Positions 7,939 through 20,510 are shown, counted from the stretch's first letter. The stretch: 39,698 nucleotides of DNA from Rhodocyclaceae bacterium (GCA_016880655.1 JAEHDA010000197.1:1-39698), one strand, 5' to 3'. Translations and numbers: made by a program. Notes: generated by a model from the sequence alone, not told the origin.

Positions 7939-8861
7939 TGCAAGAGCAGGATCTACAGCTGATCCGGAACATCATCGTTCGCGCCAAGCGTTGGGATGCT
8001 TTCTTTGGCGTGCTCGGCGTCTTTGCCCTAATGGTTGGTGTGCTGACTTTCGCAGCGTTGTTTGTCGATATGGCGATTCAAGGCATACCGCGCCTGGACG
8101 GCGATTTCTTCACCAGTTTCCCTTCGCGACGCGCCGGCCAGGCAGGCATCCTTTCCGCCTGGGTGGGCACCGTACTGGTGATGATGGTGACTGCAATGGC
8201 GGCCGTGCCGTTGGGTATTGCCGCAGGCGTGTATCTGGAGGAGTACGCACCCAAGAATTGGGTGACCGATATCATCGAGATCAACATCACCAACCTGGCC
8301 GGAGTGCCCTCTATCGTTTATGGCCTGCTGGCTCTGGGCTTGTTCGTATACCAGTTCGGTTTTGGGCAGAGCATTCTGTCGGCGGGTTTGACCTTGGCCT
8401 TGCTGATCCTTCCGGTCGTGATCGTTGCTACGCGCGAATCGATCCGTGCCATCCCGCAGATCATCCGCGAGGGCTCATATGCCTGTGGTGCGACGACTTG
8501 GCAGACGGTGCGCGACCACATCCTTCCCTACTCCTCGCCAGGCATTCTGACCGGCGTCATCATCGGCATGGCTCGCGCGATCGGCGAAACGGCTCCGATC
8601 ATCACCATCGGCGCGCTGACATTCATCGCGTTCCTGCCGCCGTTGCCTGGGGCCGGCGAACCGCCCGCAGGGCTGTTCGACTGGCTGTTCGCGCCATTTA
8701 CCGTGATGCCGATCCAGATGTTCAACTGGACATCCCGGCCGGAAGCTGCCTTCCAGGTAAATGCCGCCGCTGCCGGCTTTGTGTTGGTATTGATGACCCT
8801 GGCCATGAACGGTGCGGCCATCTGGCTGCGCTACCGGCTGCGCAAGAATATCAAGTGGTAA
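7938..8861 (+). CDS. pstA: Phosphate ABC transporter permease
   Basis: 307 aa; [39 protein letters not shown]; overlaps the pstC stop. Confidence 0.95.
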   Translation: MQEQDLQLIRNIIVRAKRWDAFFGVLGVFALMVGVLTFAALFVDMAIQGIPRLDGDFFTSFPSRRAGQAGILSAWVGTVLVMMVTAMAAVPLGIAAGVYLEEYAPKNWVTDIIEINITNLAGVPSIVYGLLALGLFVYQFGFGQSILSAGLTLALLILPVVIVATRESIRAIPQIIREGSYACGATTWQTVRDHILPYSSPGILTGVIIGMARAIGETAPIITIGALTFIAFLPPLPGAGEPPAGLFDWLFAPFTVMPIQMFNWTSRPEAAFQVNAAAAGFVLVLMTLAMNGAAIWLRYRLRKNIKW

Positions 8862-8866
8862 GCAAA

Positions 8867-9670
8867 ATGAACGACAACATGATCGACGCATCGACGGAAC
8901 AACAGGACCTCAAGGTCAAGGCAGAGTGCCGCAACCTCAATTTCCATTACGGCGCATTCCATGCATTGAAGAGCATCAATCTGCCGGTCTACGAGAAGAA
9001 GGTAACGGCGCTGATCGGTCCTTCGGGATGCGGCAAGTCGACCTTGCTGCGTTCATTCAATCGCATGCACGATCTGTATCCGGGAAATCGCTACGAAGGC
9101 GAGATCGTCATGCATCCGGACGATACCAACCTGCTGGCAAAGGAGGTTGATCCCATCGAGGTGCGCATGCGGATATCGATGGTGTTTCAGAAGCCGAATC
9201 CGTTTCCGAAATCGGTCTATGAAAACGTCGCCTACAGTCTGCGTGTGCGGGGAATGAAATCGAAGTCGGAACTCGATGACCGCGTCGAGCATGCATTGAA
9301 GGGGGCCGCCCTCTGGGGCGAAGTGTCGAACCGACTCAACGACTTGGGCGCCAATCTGTCCGGCGGTCAGCAGCAACGCTTGTGCATCGCCCGGGCGCTC
9401 GCTTCGGATCCCGAGATACTGCTTTTCGACGAACCGACCTCTGCTCTGGATCCGATTGCCACGGCAAGCATCGAGGAGTTGGTGACCGAGCTGAAGGACA
9501 CGGTGACGATTCTGATCGTCACCCACAACATGCAGCAGGCGGCACGCATTTCCGATTTCACCGCGTACATGTACCTTGGCGAGATGATCGAGTTCGGGGT
9601 TACCGACCAGTTATTCATCAAGCCGCAGAAGAAGCAAACTGAAGACTATATAACTGGCCGATTCGGCTAA
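8867..9670 (+). CDS. pstB: Phosphate ABC transporter ATP-binding protein
   Basis: ATG 8867, 267 aa; Walker [46 protein letters not shown]. Confidence 0.95.
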   Translation: MNDNMIDASTEQQDLKVKAECRNLNFHYGAFHALKSINLPVYEKKVTALIGPSGCGKSTLLRSFNRMHDLYPGNRYEGEIVMHPDDTNLLAKEVDPIEVRMRISMVFQKPNPFPKSVYENVAYSLRVRGMKSKSELDDRVEHALKGAALWGEVSNRLNDLGANLSGGQQQRLCIARALASDPEILLFDEPTSALDPIATASIEELVTELKDTVTILIVTHNMQQAARISDFTAYMYLGEMIEFGVTDQLFIKPQKKQTEDYITGRFG

Positions 9671-9683
9671 TCAGTCTCTTTGG

Positions 9684-9712
9684 TTGCCGGCGACCGGGGC
9701 AGCCGGTATAAT
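9684..9712 (+). promoter_or_regulatory. Sigma-70 type promoter upstream of tpiA
   Basis: TTGCCG (9684-9689), 17-nt spacer, perfect TATAAT (9707-9712); 39 nt before the tpiA ATG. Confidence 0.7.
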
Positions 9713-9750
9713 GCGCGGCTCACTGAAAACAGCGAATCGAGATCAGCAAT

Positions 9751-10500
9751 ATGCCCCGCTCCAAGTTCGTCGCCGGCAATTGGAAGATGCATGGCAGCCT
9801 GTCGGCCAACCTCTCACTCCTAACGGCTGTCAGGACCGGGGTCGCCGGCTTCAGGGCCCAGGTCGCGGTTTGTGTTCCCTATCCCTATCTGGCGCAGGCA
9901 CAGTCGGCCTTGGCGGGCAGCAACGTCGCGTGGGGTGCGCAAGATGTGTCCGAACATGTCCAAGGCGCATACACTGGCGAAGTTAGCGGGCAGATGCTCA
10001 ATGATTTCGGTTGCCGCTACGTCATCATCGGCCATTCCGAACGCCGTTCCTGCTACGGTGACACCGATGCAGTCGTTGCGGCAAAGTACGCTGCCGCACT
10101 CAAGGCCGGGCTGACACCGATCCTGTGTGTCGGCGAAACGCTCACAGAGCGCGAAGCAAACATTACCGCGCAGGTCGTGACCCGCCAGCTGGATGCGGTT
10201 ATCGCCGGTTCTGGTGTCGATACTTTGGCAAGAGCGGTGGTGGCGTATGAGCCTGTTTGGGCAATCGGTACTGGCAAGACGGCGACGCCCGCCCAGGCGC
10301 AGGAAGTGCATGCACTGATTCGCGCCCGGGTTGCTGCGGGCAGCCCGGATGTGGCTGCGGGTTTGCAGATTCTCTATGGTGGCAGCGTCAAACCCGGAAA
10401 TGCCAAGGAGCTCTTCGGTCAGCCGGATATCGATGGGGGCCTGATCGGCGGTGCCTCACTGGTCGCGGATGATTTCATCGGCATCTGCGCCGCCGGTTGA
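9751..10500 (+). CDS. tpiA: Triosephosphate isomerase
   Basis: 249 aa; [49 protein letters not shown]. Confidence 0.97.
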   Translation: MPRSKFVAGNWKMHGSLSANLSLLTAVRTGVAGFRAQVAVCVPYPYLAQAQSALAGSNVAWGAQDVSEHVQGAYTGEVSGQMLNDFGCRYVIIGHSERRSCYGDTDAVVAAKYAAALKAGLTPILCVGETLTEREANITAQVVTRQLDAVIAGSGVDTLARAVVAYEPVWAIGTGKTATPAQAQEVHALIRARVAAGSPDVAAGLQILYGGSVKPGNAKELFGQPDIDGGLIGGASLVADDFIGICAAG

Positions 10501-10519
10501 ACGATCAAGGAACTATCGA

Positions 10520-10876
10520 ATGGAAATGCTGTTTCCGCTGTTGCTGACGCTTCATATTCTCGTTGGTTTGAGTGTCATCGGTTTGGTGCTGATCCAGCAC
10601 GGCAAGGGTGCCGACATGGGGGCCGCCTTTGGCAGTGGCGCTTCCGGTAGCCTGTTTGGTGCTTCGGGGTCGGCGAACTTTCTTTCCCGTATGACGGCGA
10701 TTCTTGCTGCGGTGTTTTTCCTCACCAGTTTGGGGCTGACCTATATTGCCAGTTCCAAACCCAAGGTCTCGGATAGCAGCGTCATGGATACGGTGAAGAC
10801 CGCGCCGGCAGTGCCGGTGGCGCCGCTCGATGCACCGCAGGCCGTTGATTCGAAAGCAAAGGATATCCCCAAGTAA
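10520..10876 (+). CDS. secG: Preprotein translocase subunit SecG
   Basis: 118 aa; LTLHILVGLSVIGLVLIQHGKGADMGAAFGSGASGSLFGASGSANFLSR. Confidence 0.95.
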   Translation: MEMLFPLLLTLHILVGLSVIGLVLIQHGKGADMGAAFGSGASGSLFGASGSANFLSRMTAILAAVFFLTSLGLTYIASSKPKVSDSSVMDTVKTAPAVPVAPLDAPQAVDSKAKDIPK

Positions 10877-10964
10877 ATCAGTATTTCTATTGCGTGCATA
10901 AGTGATATTATTGCACTCATATCGCCGCGGTGCAGCAATTTGGTTGCGCCGGGGTCGGATTGCA

Positions 10965-11049
10965 GCCGACGTGGTGAAATTGGTAGACACGCTATCTTGA
11001 GGGGGTAGTGGCGAAAGCCGTGCGAGTTCGAGTCTCGCCGTCGGCACCA
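10965..11049 (+). tRNA. tRNA-Leu (anticodon GAG)
   Basis: Acceptor GCCGACG pairs with CGTCGGC, encoded ACCA; anticodon stem CTATC/GGTAG with loop TTGAGGG (GAG at 10999-11001); long variable arm; GTTCGAGTC T-loop. Confidence 0.95.
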
Positions 11050-11109
11050 ATAGGTTAATCGAGGCAACCGGCATGATCGGCTGTCCATTGGCGAGGAGAC
11101 TGGGCGAAA

Positions 11110-11484
11110 GTGTTGGAGAACTACTTTCCGGTGTTGGTGTTCGCGCTTGTCGGCTTGGCCTTCGGGCTTGCACCGATCCTGCTTGGCTGGCTGGTCGCTC
11201 CGAATCGTCCTGACAGCGAAAAACTCTCCGCATTCGAGTGCGGTTTCGAGCCGTTTGAAGACGCGCGCATGAAGTTCGATGTGCGCTACTACCTGATCGC
11301 CATCCTCTTCATTCTCTTCGACCTCGAAATCGCATTCCTTTTCCCTTGGGCGACGATCTTCAAGGAGATCGTTGGTACGCCCGAAGTGAAGATGTTCGGC
11401 TTCCTGGAAATGCTGGTCTTCATTGCCATTCTGGTGGTTGGCTACGTTTACGCCTGGGCAAAGGGCGCACTGGATTGGGAGTGA
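11110..11484 (+). CDS. nuoA: NADH-quinone oxidoreductase subunit A
   Basis: [29 protein letters not shown]...[45 protein letters not shown] start. Confidence 0.95.
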   Translation: MLENYFPVLVFALVGLAFGLAPILLGWLVAPNRPDSEKLSAFECGFEPFEDARMKFDVRYYLIAILFILFDLEIAFLFPWATIFKEIVGTPEVKMFGFLEMLVFIAILVVGYVYAWAKGALDWE

Positions 11485-11491
11485 TTCGACC

Positions 11492-11968
11492 GTGAGCATT
11501 GAAGGCGTCTTGCAGGAAGGCTTTCTCACTACCACGTTGGACAAGGTGTTCAACTGGACCCGTACGGGTTCGATGTGGCCGATGACTTTTGGTCTGGCCT
11601 GCTGCGCGGTGGAGATGATCCATGCCGGCGTGTCCCGTTACGACCTGGATCGCTTCGGCATCGTATTCCGCGCGAGCCCGCGACAGTCTGACGTAATGAT
11701 CGTCGCCGGCACGCTGACCAACAAGATGGCGCCGGCTCTGCGCAAGGTCTACGACCAGATGGCCGAGCCACGCTGGGTGATTTCGATGGGTTCGTGCGCC
11801 AATGGCGGCGGCTACTACCACTACTCCTATTCGGTGGTTCGCGGCTGCGATCGGATCGTGCCGGTCGACGTCTATGTGCCGGGCTGTCCGCCGACCGCCG
11901 AGGCGCTTCTGTACGGCCTCATCCAGCTACAGAACAAGATCAAACGTACCTACACCATCGCCCGTTGA
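11492..11968 (+). CDS. nuoB: NADH-quinone oxidoreductase subunit B
   Basis: GTG 11492; [64 protein letters not shown]. Confidence 0.95.
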   Translation: MSIEGVLQEGFLTTTLDKVFNWTRTGSMWPMTFGLACCAVEMIHAGVSRYDLDRFGIVFRASPRQSDVMIVAGTLTNKMAPALRKVYDQMAEPRWVISMGSCANGGGYYHYSYSVVRGCDRIVPVDVYVPGCPPTAEALLYGLIQLQNKIKRTYTIAR

Positions 11969-11986
11969 TCCGGACTCCACTCGAAC

Positions 11987-12592
11987 ATGAGCGCCAAGCT
12001 GGAACGTCTTTGTCAGAAACTAAAGGAAGTGTTCGGTGATCGCATTGGCGAGCCGGCAATTAGCCATGGTGAGGTGACGGTGATGGTGCTGGCCGCCAAC
12101 TACCGTGATGTTGCAGTCACGCTGCGCGATCACCCCGAACTGAGGTTCGAGCAACTGATCGACCTCTCCGGAATTGATTACTCGGCAGCCGCCGGCCGGG
12201 CAGGGGGGGCGCGTTTTGCTGCGGTCTGTCATTTACTCTCGGTGAGCCAAAACTGGCGTTTGCGCCTGCGCGTGTTCGCGACCGACGATGCGTCGCCGAT
12301 GCTACCAACCATGACCGGTGTCTGGCGAGGCGCCGACTGGTACGAGCGCGAGGCCTACGACATGTACGGCATTGTCTTCGAGGGCCATCCGGATCTGCGC
12401 CGAATCCTGACCGACTATGGCTTCGTCGGCCATCCGTTCCGCAAGGACTTTCCGATTTCGGGTTATGTCGAGATGCGCTACGACCCGGAGCAGCAACGTG
12501 TCGTCTACCAGCCGGTCACCATCGAGCCGCGCGAAGTGACACCGCGCATCGTGCGCGAGGAGAACTACGGGAAGGCGGGCGGTCGTGGCTGA
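11987..12592 (+). CDS. nuoC: NADH-quinone oxidoreductase subunit C
   Basis: [49 protein letters not shown]. Confidence 0.95.
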   Translation: MSAKLERLCQKLKEVFGDRIGEPAISHGEVTVMVLAANYRDVAVTLRDHPELRFEQLIDLSGIDYSAAAGRAGGARFAAVCHLLSVSQNWRLRLRVFATDDASPMLPTMTGVWRGADWYEREAYDMYGIVFEGHPDLRRILTDYGFVGHPFRKDFPISGYVEMRYDPEQQRVVYQPVTIEPREVTPRIVREENYGKAGGRG

Positions 12593-13838
12593 GATCAAGA
12601 ACTATCACCTGAACTTCGGCCCGCAGCATCCTGCTGCGCACGGCGTCCTGCGCCTGGTCCTGGAACTCGATGGTGAAGTGGTCGTGCATGCGGACCCGCA
12701 CATCGGCCTTTTGCATCGTGGTACTGAGAAGCTTGCCGAGACGCGTACCTGGCTCCAGACGCTGCCCTATCTGGATCGCCTCGACTACGTGTCGATGATG
12801 TGCAACGAGCACGCCTACTGCCTGGCGGTCGAGAAACTGCTCGGTGTCGAGGTGCCGATTCGCGCCCAGTACATCCGGGTGATGATGGATGAGATCACCC
12901 GCATCCTGAACCACCTGCTCAATATCGGTACGCACGCACTCGACATCGGCGCCATGACCATGGTGCTCTACACGTTCCGCGAACGTGAGGATCTGATGGA
13001 CGTGTACGAGGCCGTGTCGGGCGCACGCCTGCATGCCGCCTACTATCGGCCGGGCGGCGTCTATCGCGATCTGCCCGAGCAGATGCCCCAGTACCGGGCC
13101 AACCGTTTCAAGAACGACGCCACGGTCAAGCGCCTGAATGCGGCGCGCGAAGGATCCGTGCTCGATTTCATCGAGGATTTCACCAATCGCTTCCCGGCCT
13201 GCGTGGCGGAATATCATACGCTGCTGACCGAGAACCGTATCTGGAAGCAACGGACCGTCGGCGTGGGCGTCGTTTCGCCCGAGGATGCGCTGCAACTCAG
13301 TTTCACCGGTCCGATGCTGCGTGGTTCCGGGGTCGAATGGGATGTACGCAAGAAGCAGCCCTACGAGGTCTACGACCGGATGGATTTCGATATCCCGGTC
13401 GGTACCAACGGTGACTGCTATGACCGATATCTGGTGCGCATGGAGGAATTCCTCCAGTCGAATCGGATCATCAAGCAATGCGTCGAGTGGCTGCGTAAGA
13501 ACCCCGGCCCGGTGATCATCGACGACCACAAGGTGGCGCCCCCGTCGCGCGAAGCGATGAAGGGCAACATGGAAGAGCTGATCCACCACTTCAAGCTTTT
13601 CACGGAAGGCATGCACGTTCCGCCCGGCGAGGTCTATGCGGGCATCGAGCATCCCAAGGGCGAATTTGGCGTCTGGGCGGTTTCCGACGGTGCCAACAAG
13701 CCGTACCGGATCAAGCTGCGCTCCCCGGGCTTCCCGCATCTGGCGGCGCTGAACGAGATGAGCAAGGGCCACATGATTGCCGACGTGACGGCCATCATCG
13801 GCACCATTGACCTAGTCCTTGGCGATACGGATAGATGA
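12585..13838 (+). CDS. nuoD: NADH-quinone oxidoreductase subunit D
   Basis: 417 aa; [34 protein letters not shown]; overlaps nuoC. Confidence 0.96.
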   Translation: MAEIKNYHLNFGPQHPAAHGVLRLVLELDGEVVVHADPHIGLLHRGTEKLAETRTWLQTLPYLDRLDYVSMMCNEHAYCLAVEKLLGVEVPIRAQYIRVMMDEITRILNHLLNIGTHALDIGAMTMVLYTFREREDLMDVYEAVSGARLHAAYYRPGGVYRDLPEQMPQYRANRFKNDATVKRLNAAREGSVLDFIEDFTNRFPACVAEYHTLLTENRIWKQRTVGVGVVSPEDALQLSFTGPMLRGSGVEWDVRKKQPYEVYDRMDFDIPVGTNGDCYDRYLVRMEEFLQSNRIIKQCVEWLRKNPGPVIIDDHKVAPPSREAMKGNMEELIHHFKLFTEGMHVPPGEVYAGIEHPKGEFGVWAVSDGANKPYRIKLRSPGFPHLAALNEMSKGHMIADVTAIIGTIDLVLGDTDR

Positions 13839-13842
13839 CACG

Positions 13843-14316
13843 ATGCTGAGCCAGGAATCACTGAAACGAATCGATCGCGAAGTCGCCAAGTATCCGGCGG
13901 GGAAGCAGCAGTCGGCGGTAATGGCGGCCCTGCGCATTGCCCAAGAGGAACGGGGCTGGCTGGCTGGTGAGACCATTGAGTTCGTCGCCCACTATCTCGG
14001 CATGCCGGCGATTGCCGCCTACGAGGTGGCAAGTTTCTACAACATGTACGACCTGCAGCCGGTCGGCAAGTACAAGCTGACGGTCTGCACCAACCTGCCG
14101 TGCGCCTTGTCGGGCGGCGTCCATGCCGCGGACTATCTCAAGCAGAAACTCGGCATCGACTTCAACGACACCACACCTGACGGCAAGTTCACCCTGAAGG
14201 AGGGCGAATGCATGGGTGCCTGCGGCGACGCGCCCGTGATGCTGGTCAACAACATCCGGATGAAGAGCTTCATGACGCCGGAAGAGATCGAAAAATTGTT
14301 GGCGGAGTGCAAATAA
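13843..14316 (+). CDS. nuoE: NADH-quinone oxidoreductase subunit E
   Basis: [11 protein letters not shown]...[15 protein letters not shown] 2Fe-2S thioredoxin-like motif. Confidence 0.95.
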   Translation: MLSQESLKRIDREVAKYPAGKQQSAVMAALRIAQEERGWLAGETIEFVAHYLGMPAIAAYEVASFYNMYDLQPVGKYKLTVCTNLPCALSGGVHAADYLKQKLGIDFNDTTPDGKFTLKEGECMGACGDAPVMLVNNIRMKSFMTPEEIEKLLAECK

Positions 14317-14317
14317 G

Positions 14318-15661
14318 ATGGCGCTGATCGAAGCGATCAATCCGCTGCTGACCGCCGGCTGGACCAAGGGCGACGCCGGTTGGGGCATCAAGGACTACGA
14401 AGCGCGCGGTGGCTATCAAGCACTGAAGCGCATCCTCGCGGAGAAGCTGACGCAGGACCAGGTCATTGCCGAGGTGAAGACTTCCGTGCTGCGCGGCCGC
14501 GGCGGGGCGGGTTTTCCGACCGGCCTCAAGTGGAGCTTCATGCCCAAGGCTGCCCCGGAGAAATACGTGGTCTGCAACACCGATGAAGGCGAGCCCGGCA
14601 CGTTCAAGGACCGCGACATCCTGCGCTACGACCCGCATTCCGTGATCGAGGGCATGATCATCGCGGGCTATGCGGTCGGTGCTGCGCGTGGCTACAACTA
14701 CATCCACGGCGAAATATTCGAAATCTACGAACGCTTCGAGCAGGCGCTCGCCGAAGCGCGCACCGCCGGCTATCTGGGCATGAACATTCTCGGTTCCGGT
14801 CTGGACTTCGACCTGTTCGCGCACCAGGGTTGGGGTGCTTACATCTGCGGCGAGGAATCGGCGCTGCTGGAGTCCATCGAAGGCAAGAAGGGCCAGCCGC
14901 GCTTCAAGCCGCCATTCCCGGCCCAGGTCGGCCTGTTCGGCAAGCCGACCACGATCAACAACACCGAGACGTTCGCGGCGATTCCGTTCGTCATGCGCAT
15001 GGGCGGCTCGGCCTACCTCGATCTTGGCAAGCCGAACAACGGCGGCACCAAGCTGTTCTCGGTATCCGGTCAGGTCAACAAGCCGGGCAACTACGAAGTG
15101 CCGATGGGTACGCCCTTCGCCAGGCTGCTGGAAATGGCGGGCGGCATGCGCGGCGGCCGCAAGCTCAAGGCGGTGATTCCGGGCGGCTCGTCTGCGCCTG
15201 TGTTGCCCGCCGACGTGATCATGGAATGCACTCTCGACTACGACTCGATCGCCAAGGCCGGTTCGATGCTTGGCTCGGGAGCCGTGATCGTCATGGATGA
15301 AACGGTGTGCATGGTCAAGGCGCTGGAGCGTTTGTCCTACTTCTACTACGAAGAGTCGTGCGGCCAATGCACGCCTTGCCGCGAGGGCACGGGCTGGCTG
15401 CACAAGATCGTCCATCGCATCGAGCATGGGCAAGGGCGACCGGAAGACCTGGACTTGCTGCTCGACTTGGGCGGCAACATTGCCGGCCGCACGATTTGCG
15501 CGCTTGGCGATGCCGCCGTGTTGCCGGTGCAGGGCATGCTCAAGCACTTCCGCTCCGAGTTCGAATATCACATCGAGCACCAGAGGTGCCTGGTACCGCC
15601 CGACGTGCAGAAGGCCGGCAGCGCGTTCCACACCCGGATGATGGCAGGTGCCGCATGCTAG
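14318..15661 (+). CDS. nuoF: NADH-quinone oxidoreductase subunit F
   Basis: [48 protein letters not shown]. Confidence 0.96.
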   Translation: MALIEAINPLLTAGWTKGDAGWGIKDYEARGGYQALKRILAEKLTQDQVIAEVKTSVLRGRGGAGFPTGLKWSFMPKAAPEKYVVCNTDEGEPGTFKDRDILRYDPHSVIEGMIIAGYAVGAARGYNYIHGEIFEIYERFEQALAEARTAGYLGMNILGSGLDFDLFAHQGWGAYICGEESALLESIEGKKGQPRFKPPFPAQVGLFGKPTTINNTETFAAIPFVMRMGGSAYLDLGKPNNGGTKLFSVSGQVNKPGNYEVPMGTPFARLLEMAGGMRGGRKLKAVIPGGSSAPVLPADVIMECTLDYDSIAKAGSMLGSGAVIVMDETVCMVKALERLSYFYYEESCGQCTPCREGTGWLHKIVHRIEHGQGRPEDLDLLLDLGGNIAGRTICALGDAAVLPVQGMLKHFRSEFEYHIEHQRCLVPPDVQKAGSAFHTRMMAGAAC

Positions 15662-17994
15662 ACCTCGAAATCGACGGCAAGACCCTGCAAGTCGCCGAAG
15701 GCAGTACGGTCATCGATGCCGCCCATCAGGCAGGCATCTACATCCCGCATTTCTGCTATCACAAGAAACTCTCGATCGCGGCAAACTGCCGCATGTGCCT
15801 GGTGCAGGTCGAGAAAGCGCCCAAGCCGTTGCCTGCCTGTGCGACGCCGGTCACTAACGGCATGAAGGTGTTTACGCACTCGGATATGGCCGTCAAGGCG
15901 CAGAAGGGTGTGATGGAGTTCCTGCTCATCAACCACCCGTTGGATTGCCCAATCTGCGATCAAGGCGGCGAATGCCAGTTGCAGGATCTTGCCGTCGGCT
16001 ACGGTGATTGCAAATCGCGCTACCAGGAAGAGAAGCGCGTCGTGGTGAACAAGGATCTCGGCCCGCTGGTCAGCACCGACATGACCCGGTGCATCAACTG
16101 CACCCGCTGCGTGCGCTTCACGCAGGAAATTGCCGGCGAGATGGAGCTTGGTCAAGCCTTCCGCGGTGATCGCGCCGAGATCATGCCGTTCATAGAGAAG
16201 ACGGTTGATTCGGAACTGTCCGGCAACATCATCGACCTGTGTCCGGTCGGTGCTCTGACCTCCAAGCCTTTCCGTTTCGCCGCTCGCAGCTGGGAGCTGG
16301 CACGCCGCCAGTCGGTGAGCCCGCACGACGCACTGGGCAGCAACCTGATCGTCCAGGTCAAGCACGACCGCGTCTATCGCGTGCTGCCGTATGAGAACGA
16401 AGACATCAACGAGTGCTGGCTGTCGGACAAGGATCGCTTCTCCTACGAAGGTCTAAATTCCGAAGAGCGCCTGACCAAGCCGATGATCAAGCAGGGTGGA
16501 GTCTGGAAGGAAGTGGAGTGGAACCAGGCGCTCGACTACGCTGCCCACGCGCTCCGCGATGTCGCGAAAGAACACGGTGCTGCTGCCGTTGGCGCTCTGG
16601 TCAGCCCGCACGCGACGCTGGAAGAGATGTATCTGGCCGGCAGGCTGATGCGCGGGCTGGGTTCCAGGAACATTGACTTCCGTTTGCGCCAGAGCGATTT
16701 CTCGGGTCACCGCGCCGGAGTTCCCTGGCTGGGCATGCGCATCGCCGAATTGAACAAGCTCGATCGCGTGCTGGCAGTTGGCGCCTTCCTGCGCAAGGAC
16801 CAGCCGCTGATCGCGCAACGCCTGCGCCAGGCTGCCAAGCGTGGCACGCAGGTCTCCGTCATTCACTCGGCTGACGACGATTTGCTGATGCCGCTGACCG
16901 GCAAGTTGATCGCCGCGCCGCCGCAATTACCCGAACGCCTGGCCCAGGTAGCGAAGGCAGTCGCCGATCTCAAGGGTGCGGCCTTCGACATGAAGGTCGT
17001 CGTGACCCCGGAAGCGAGGAAGATTGCCGAGAGCCTGGTCACCGGCCAGAACGTGGCGATCTTGCTGGGTAACTTTGCCCAGCAGCATGCCAAGGCCGCG
17101 ACGATCAACTGGCTTGCCCAGCAACTGGCAGAAATGCTCGGCTGCCGTTTCGGCTTCCTCGGCGAAGCGGCCAACTCGGTCGGCGGCTATGTGGCCGACG
17201 CGATCCCCGACAGTGAAGGGCTCGACGCCATGCGCATGCTGTCCGAGCCGCGCAAGGCCTACCTGGTACACGGCGCCGAGCCCGAACTCGATTGCGCCGA
17301 TGGACAACTGGCATTGAACGCGCTGAAGCAGGCCGCCAGCGTTGTTGTGCTGTCGCCCTTCAAGTCGGCGGCAGCGCTGGAATACGCCGACGCCATCCTG
17401 CCGATTTCGCCCTTCACCGAAACCTCCGGAACGTTCGTCAACGCCGAGGGGCGCGTGCAGAGCTTCCAGGCGGTGAATCGCCCGCTAGGTGAAGCCAGGC
17501 CGGGCTGGAAAGTCTTGCGCGTACTGGGCAACGTTCTCAAGCTCGACGGCTTCGATCACGACGGCAGCGAAGCCGTGCGCGAGGAGTGCCTGGGTGGCAA
17601 TGGCAGCGGCAGGCCCTCGCTGCTCGATTGCCTGGACAATGCCATCAGCGGCGTCGCCGTCGACCTCGCGGCCGGCAGCGGCCAGGAGTCGCAGTTGCAG
17701 CGCGTGTCCGATGTGCCGATCCACTTTGCCGATTCGCTCGTGCGTCGGGCTGCCAGTTTGCAACGGACGCGCGATGCCGCCGCGCCGACTGCGCGCATGA
17801 ATGCCGCGACGCTGGCCAAACTCGGAATTGCCGTGGGCAGCCCTGCAAGAGTCAGCCGTGGTGGTACGCCGAGCATTCTCGTCGCCGAGCTGGATGCCGG
17901 CCTTGCCGACAACTGCGTGCGGGTTGCTGCGGCGCATGCGGCCACGACCAATCTTGGGGCCATGACTGGCGCCATCAAAGTGGAACCCGCCTGA
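15655..17994 (+). CDS. nuoG: NADH-quinone oxidoreductase subunit G
   Basis: ATG 15655: [53 protein letters not shown]...[20 protein letters not shown]. Confidence 0.95.
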   Translation: MLDLEIDGKTLQVAEGSTVIDAAHQAGIYIPHFCYHKKLSIAANCRMCLVQVEKAPKPLPACATPVTNGMKVFTHSDMAVKAQKGVMEFLLINHPLDCPICDQGGECQLQDLAVGYGDCKSRYQEEKRVVVNKDLGPLVSTDMTRCINCTRCVRFTQEIAGEMELGQAFRGDRAEIMPFIEKTVDSELSGNIIDLCPVGALTSKPFRFAARSWELARRQSVSPHDALGSNLIVQVKHDRVYRVLPYENEDINECWLSDKDRFSYEGLNSEERLTKPMIKQGGVWKEVEWNQALDYAAHALRDVAKEHGAAAVGALVSPHATLEEMYLAGRLMRGLGSRNIDFRLRQSDFSGHRAGVPWLGMRIAELNKLDRVLAVGAFLRKDQPLIAQRLRQAAKRGTQVSVIHSADDDLLMPLTGKLIAAPPQLPERLAQVAKAVADLKGAAFDMKVVVTPEARKIAESLVTGQNVAILLGNFAQQHAKAATINWLAQQLAEMLGCRFGFLGEAANSVGGYVADAIPDSEGLDAMRMLSEPRKAYLVHGAEPELDCADGQLALNALKQAASVVVLSPFKSAAALEYADAILPISPFTETSGTFVNAEGRVQSFQAVNRPLGEARPGWKVLRVLGNVLKLDGFDHDGSEAVREECLGGNGSGRPSLLDCLDNAISGVAVDLAAGSGQESQLQRVSDVPIHFADSLVRRAASLQRTRDAAAPTARMNAATLAKLGIAVGSPARVSRGGTPSILVAELDAGLADNCVRVAAAHAATTNLGAMTGAIKVEPA

Positions 17995-19085
17995 TGGAAT
18001 CCTCGGTCCTGCAATTCTTCCAGTGGTTCTGGAACCTGTTCGGCCTGTGGGACTGGGTCTGGAGCTGGTTCAAGCCGCTCTGGCCGCTGGTCTGGGTGAT
18101 CATCAAGATCGTCGTCATCCTGGTGCCGCTGTTGCTGGGCGTCGCCTACCTGACCTTCTGGGAACGCAAGATCATCGGCTGGATGCAGGTTCGCATCGGC
18201 CCCAACCGCGTGGGCTGGTGGGGCCTGATGCAGCCGATCGTCGATGGCGTCAAGCTCTTCCTCAAGGAAGTGATCCTGCCAACCAAGGCCGACCCCTGGC
18301 TGTTCTTCCTTGCGCCCGCGCTGGCCATGGCGCCGGCCGTGGCGGTGTGGTCCGTCATCCCCTTCTTCGACGGCGGCGCGCTCGCGAACCTCGATGCCGG
18401 CGTGCTCTTCCTGCTGGCGGTCACCTCTCTGGGTGTGTACGGCGTCATCATCGCCGGCTGGGCGTCCAACTCGAAATATCCGCTACTCGGCGCCATGCGC
18501 TCGGCCGCCCAGATGGTCTCCTACGAAGTCTCGATGGGCCTGGCGCTCGTTTGCGTGCTGATGGTGTCGAACAGCCTCAATCTCTCGGACATCATCCGCT
18601 CCCAAGGACAGGGTACCTTCGCCAATGCCGGGCTCGGCTTCCTGTCCTGGAACTGGCTGCCGCTCCTGCCGATGTTCTTCGTCTATCTGGTCTCCGGCGT
18701 GGCCGAGACCAACCGCGCGCCCTTCGACGTGGTCGAGGGCGAATCGGAAATCGTCGCTGGCCACATGGTCGAGTACTCGGGCATGGCCTTCGCCATGTTC
18801 TTCCTGGCCGAATACGCGAACATGATCCTCGTCTCGGCGCTGGTCTCGATCTTCTTCCTCGGCGGCTGGCTGTCGCCGTTCGGGATATTCCCCGATGGCA
18901 TCCTCTGGCTGCTGGGCAAGATGGTGTTGATCCTGTTTGTCTTCCTCTGGCTGCGCGCGACGTTCCCGCGCTATCGCTACGACCAGATCATGCGCCTCGG
19001 CTGGAAGGTGTTCGTGCCCTTGTGCCTGCTCTGGATTCCGGTCGTCGGCATCTGGATGATGTCGCCGTTCAACATCTGGAAGTGA
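17994..19085 (+). CDS. nuoH: NADH-quinone oxidoreductase subunit H
   Basis: ATG 17994; [63 protein letters not shown]. Confidence 0.95.
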   Translation: MESSVLQFFQWFWNLFGLWDWVWSWFKPLWPLVWVIIKIVVILVPLLLGVAYLTFWERKIIGWMQVRIGPNRVGWWGLMQPIVDGVKLFLKEVILPTKADPWLFFLAPALAMAPAVAVWSVIPFFDGGALANLDAGVLFLLAVTSLGVYGVIIAGWASNSKYPLLGAMRSAAQMVSYEVSMGLALVCVLMVSNSLNLSDIIRSQGQGTFANAGLGFLSWNWLPLLPMFFVYLVSGVAETNRAPFDVVEGESEIVAGHMVEYSGMAFAMFFLAEYANMILVSALVSIFFLGGWLSPFGIFPDGILWLLGKMVLILFVFLWLRATFPRYRYDQIMRLGWKVFVPLCLLWIPVVGIWMMSPFNIWK

Positions 19086-19095
19086 GCTGACCATC

Positions 19096-19593
19096 ATGGG
19101 CGCCCGTGACCTGATCAAGACCTTCTCCCTCGGCGAACTGCGCCAAGGGCTGGCGGTGACTTTGCGCTATATGTTCGCGCCGAAGATCACCATCCAGTAT
19201 CCGGAAGAAAGAACACCGGCGTCGCCGCGCTTCCGCGGCCTGCATGCCTTGCGCCGCTACCCGAACGGCGAGGAGCGCTGCATCGCCTGCAAGCTTTGCG
19301 AAGCAGTCTGTCCGGCGATGGCCATCACCATCGAGTCCGCGGAGCGCGTTGACGCGAATGGGCAAACTTCGCGCCGCACCACGCGCTACGACATCGACCT
19401 GACCAAATGCATCTTCTGCGGCTTCTGCGAGGAAGCCTGCCCGGTCGATGCGATCGTCGAAACGCATATCTTCGAGTATCACGGGGAAACGCGCGGCGAC
19501 CTTTACTACACGAAGCAGATGCTGCTGGCCAACGGCGACCGCTACGAAACGGAAGTTGCCGAGGCGCGCGAGCAGGACGCCAGGTACCGGTGA
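19096..19593 (+). CDS. nuoI: NADH-quinone oxidoreductase subunit I
   Basis: [16 protein letters not shown] and [16 protein letters not shown] 4Fe-4S motifs. Confidence 0.96.
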   Translation: MGARDLIKTFSLGELRQGLAVTLRYMFAPKITIQYPEERTPASPRFRGLHALRRYPNGEERCIACKLCEAVCPAMAITIESAERVDANGQTSRRTTRYDIDLTKCIFCGFCEEACPVDAIVETHIFEYHGETRGDLYYTKQMLLANGDRYETEVAEAREQDARYR

Positions 19594-19598
19594 CGCCC

Positions 19599-20204
19599 AT
19601 GGAACTCAAGACCGTCGTCTTCTACGTCTTTGCCGCGATCATGCTCTTCGCTGCGCTGCGCGTCATTACCGCGCGCAACCCGGTGCATGCCGTGCTCTAT
19701 CTGGTACTGGCCTTCTTCAATGCCGGCGGCTTGTGGCTGACGCTGCAAGCGGAGTTTCTCGCCATCGCACTGATCATGGTTTACGTCGGTGCGGTCATGG
19801 TGTTGTTCCTGTTCGTGGTGATGATGCTCGACATCGACATCGCGCGCCTGCGACAGGGCTTCTGGTCCAACATGCCGCTGGCGGTAACACTGGGTGTATT
19901 GATGGCCGGCGAAATGGCGCTGGTGTTATCGACCGACTACTTCGGTACCACTTCCTTCCCGGACCAGGCAATGCCGGCCGACTACAGCAACACCAAGGAA
20001 CTTGGTCGCCTGCTCTTCACGGCCTACGTCTATCCTTTCGAGCTCGCATCGGTCATCCTGCTGGTTGCCATCATCGCGGCCGTAGTGCTGACGCTGCGCC
20101 GGCGCAAGGACGTCCGGCACCTCGATCCAGCCGCGCAGATCGCCGTCAAGCACACCGACCGCATCCGCGTCGTCAAGATGGCAGCCGAGAAGGAGCCCGA
20201 ATGA
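19599..20204 (+). CDS. nuoJ: NADH-quinone oxidoreductase subunit J
   Basis: ATG 19599; [53 protein letters not shown]. Confidence 0.95.
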   Translation: MELKTVVFYVFAAIMLFAALRVITARNPVHAVLYLVLAFFNAGGLWLTLQAEFLAIALIMVYVGAVMVLFLFVVMMLDIDIARLRQGFWSNMPLAVTLGVLMAGEMALVLSTDYFGTTSFPDQAMPADYSNTKELGRLLFTAYVYPFELASVILLVAIIAAVVLTLRRRKDVRHLDPAAQIAVKHTDRIRVVKMAAEKEPE

Positions 20205-20506
20205 TCGCCCTGCATCACTACCTCGTGCTCTCCGCGCTGCTGTTCGCGATCGGCGTGGTCGGCATCTTCCTCAACCGGAAGAACCTGATCGTGCTGCTGA
20301 TGGCCATCGAACTCATGCTGCTGGCGGTGAACATGAATTTCGTCGCCTTCTCGCACTACCTCAACGACCTGGCCGGCCAGTTGTTCGTGTTCTTCATCCT
20401 GACTGTGGCCGCTGCGGAGTCGGGTATCGGTCTGGCCATCCTGGTCGTGCTGTTCCGCAATCTCTCCACGATCGATGTCGACAAACTCGACAGCCTGAAG
20501 GGCTAA
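20201..20506 (+). CDS. nuoK: NADH-quinone oxidoreductase subunit K
   Basis: 101 aa; ATG 20201; [27 protein letters not shown]. Confidence 0.95.
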   Translation: MIALHHYLVLSALLFAIGVVGIFLNRKNLIVLLMAIELMLLAVNMNFVAFSHYLNDLAGQLFVFFILTVAAAESGIGLAILVVLFRNLSTIDVDKLDSLKG

Positions 20507-20510
20507 CGGC

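Noticed and set aside
7991-8866. N-terminal part of the 559-aa ORF 7991..9670 as a PstB fusion
   Set aside because: The upstream portion is an alternate frame of pstA; PstB starts at ATG 8867 after the pstA stop.
10877-10964. A promoter for tRNA-Leu in the secG-tRNA gap (TATTAT-like hexamers)
   Set aside because: AT-rich stretch present, but no convincing -35 at 16-18 nt spacing; not enough to call.
12516-13772. 418-aa minus-strand ORF
   Set aside because: Antisense to nuoD; no recognisable domain.
14270-15631. 453-aa minus-strand ORF
   Set aside because: Antisense to nuoF, whose sense translation has clear FMN/NADH/FeS motifs.
15307-15654. N-terminal extension of the 895-aa ORF for NuoG
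   Set aside because: Alternate frame of nuoF; NuoG begins at ATG 15655 with a canonical N-terminus.
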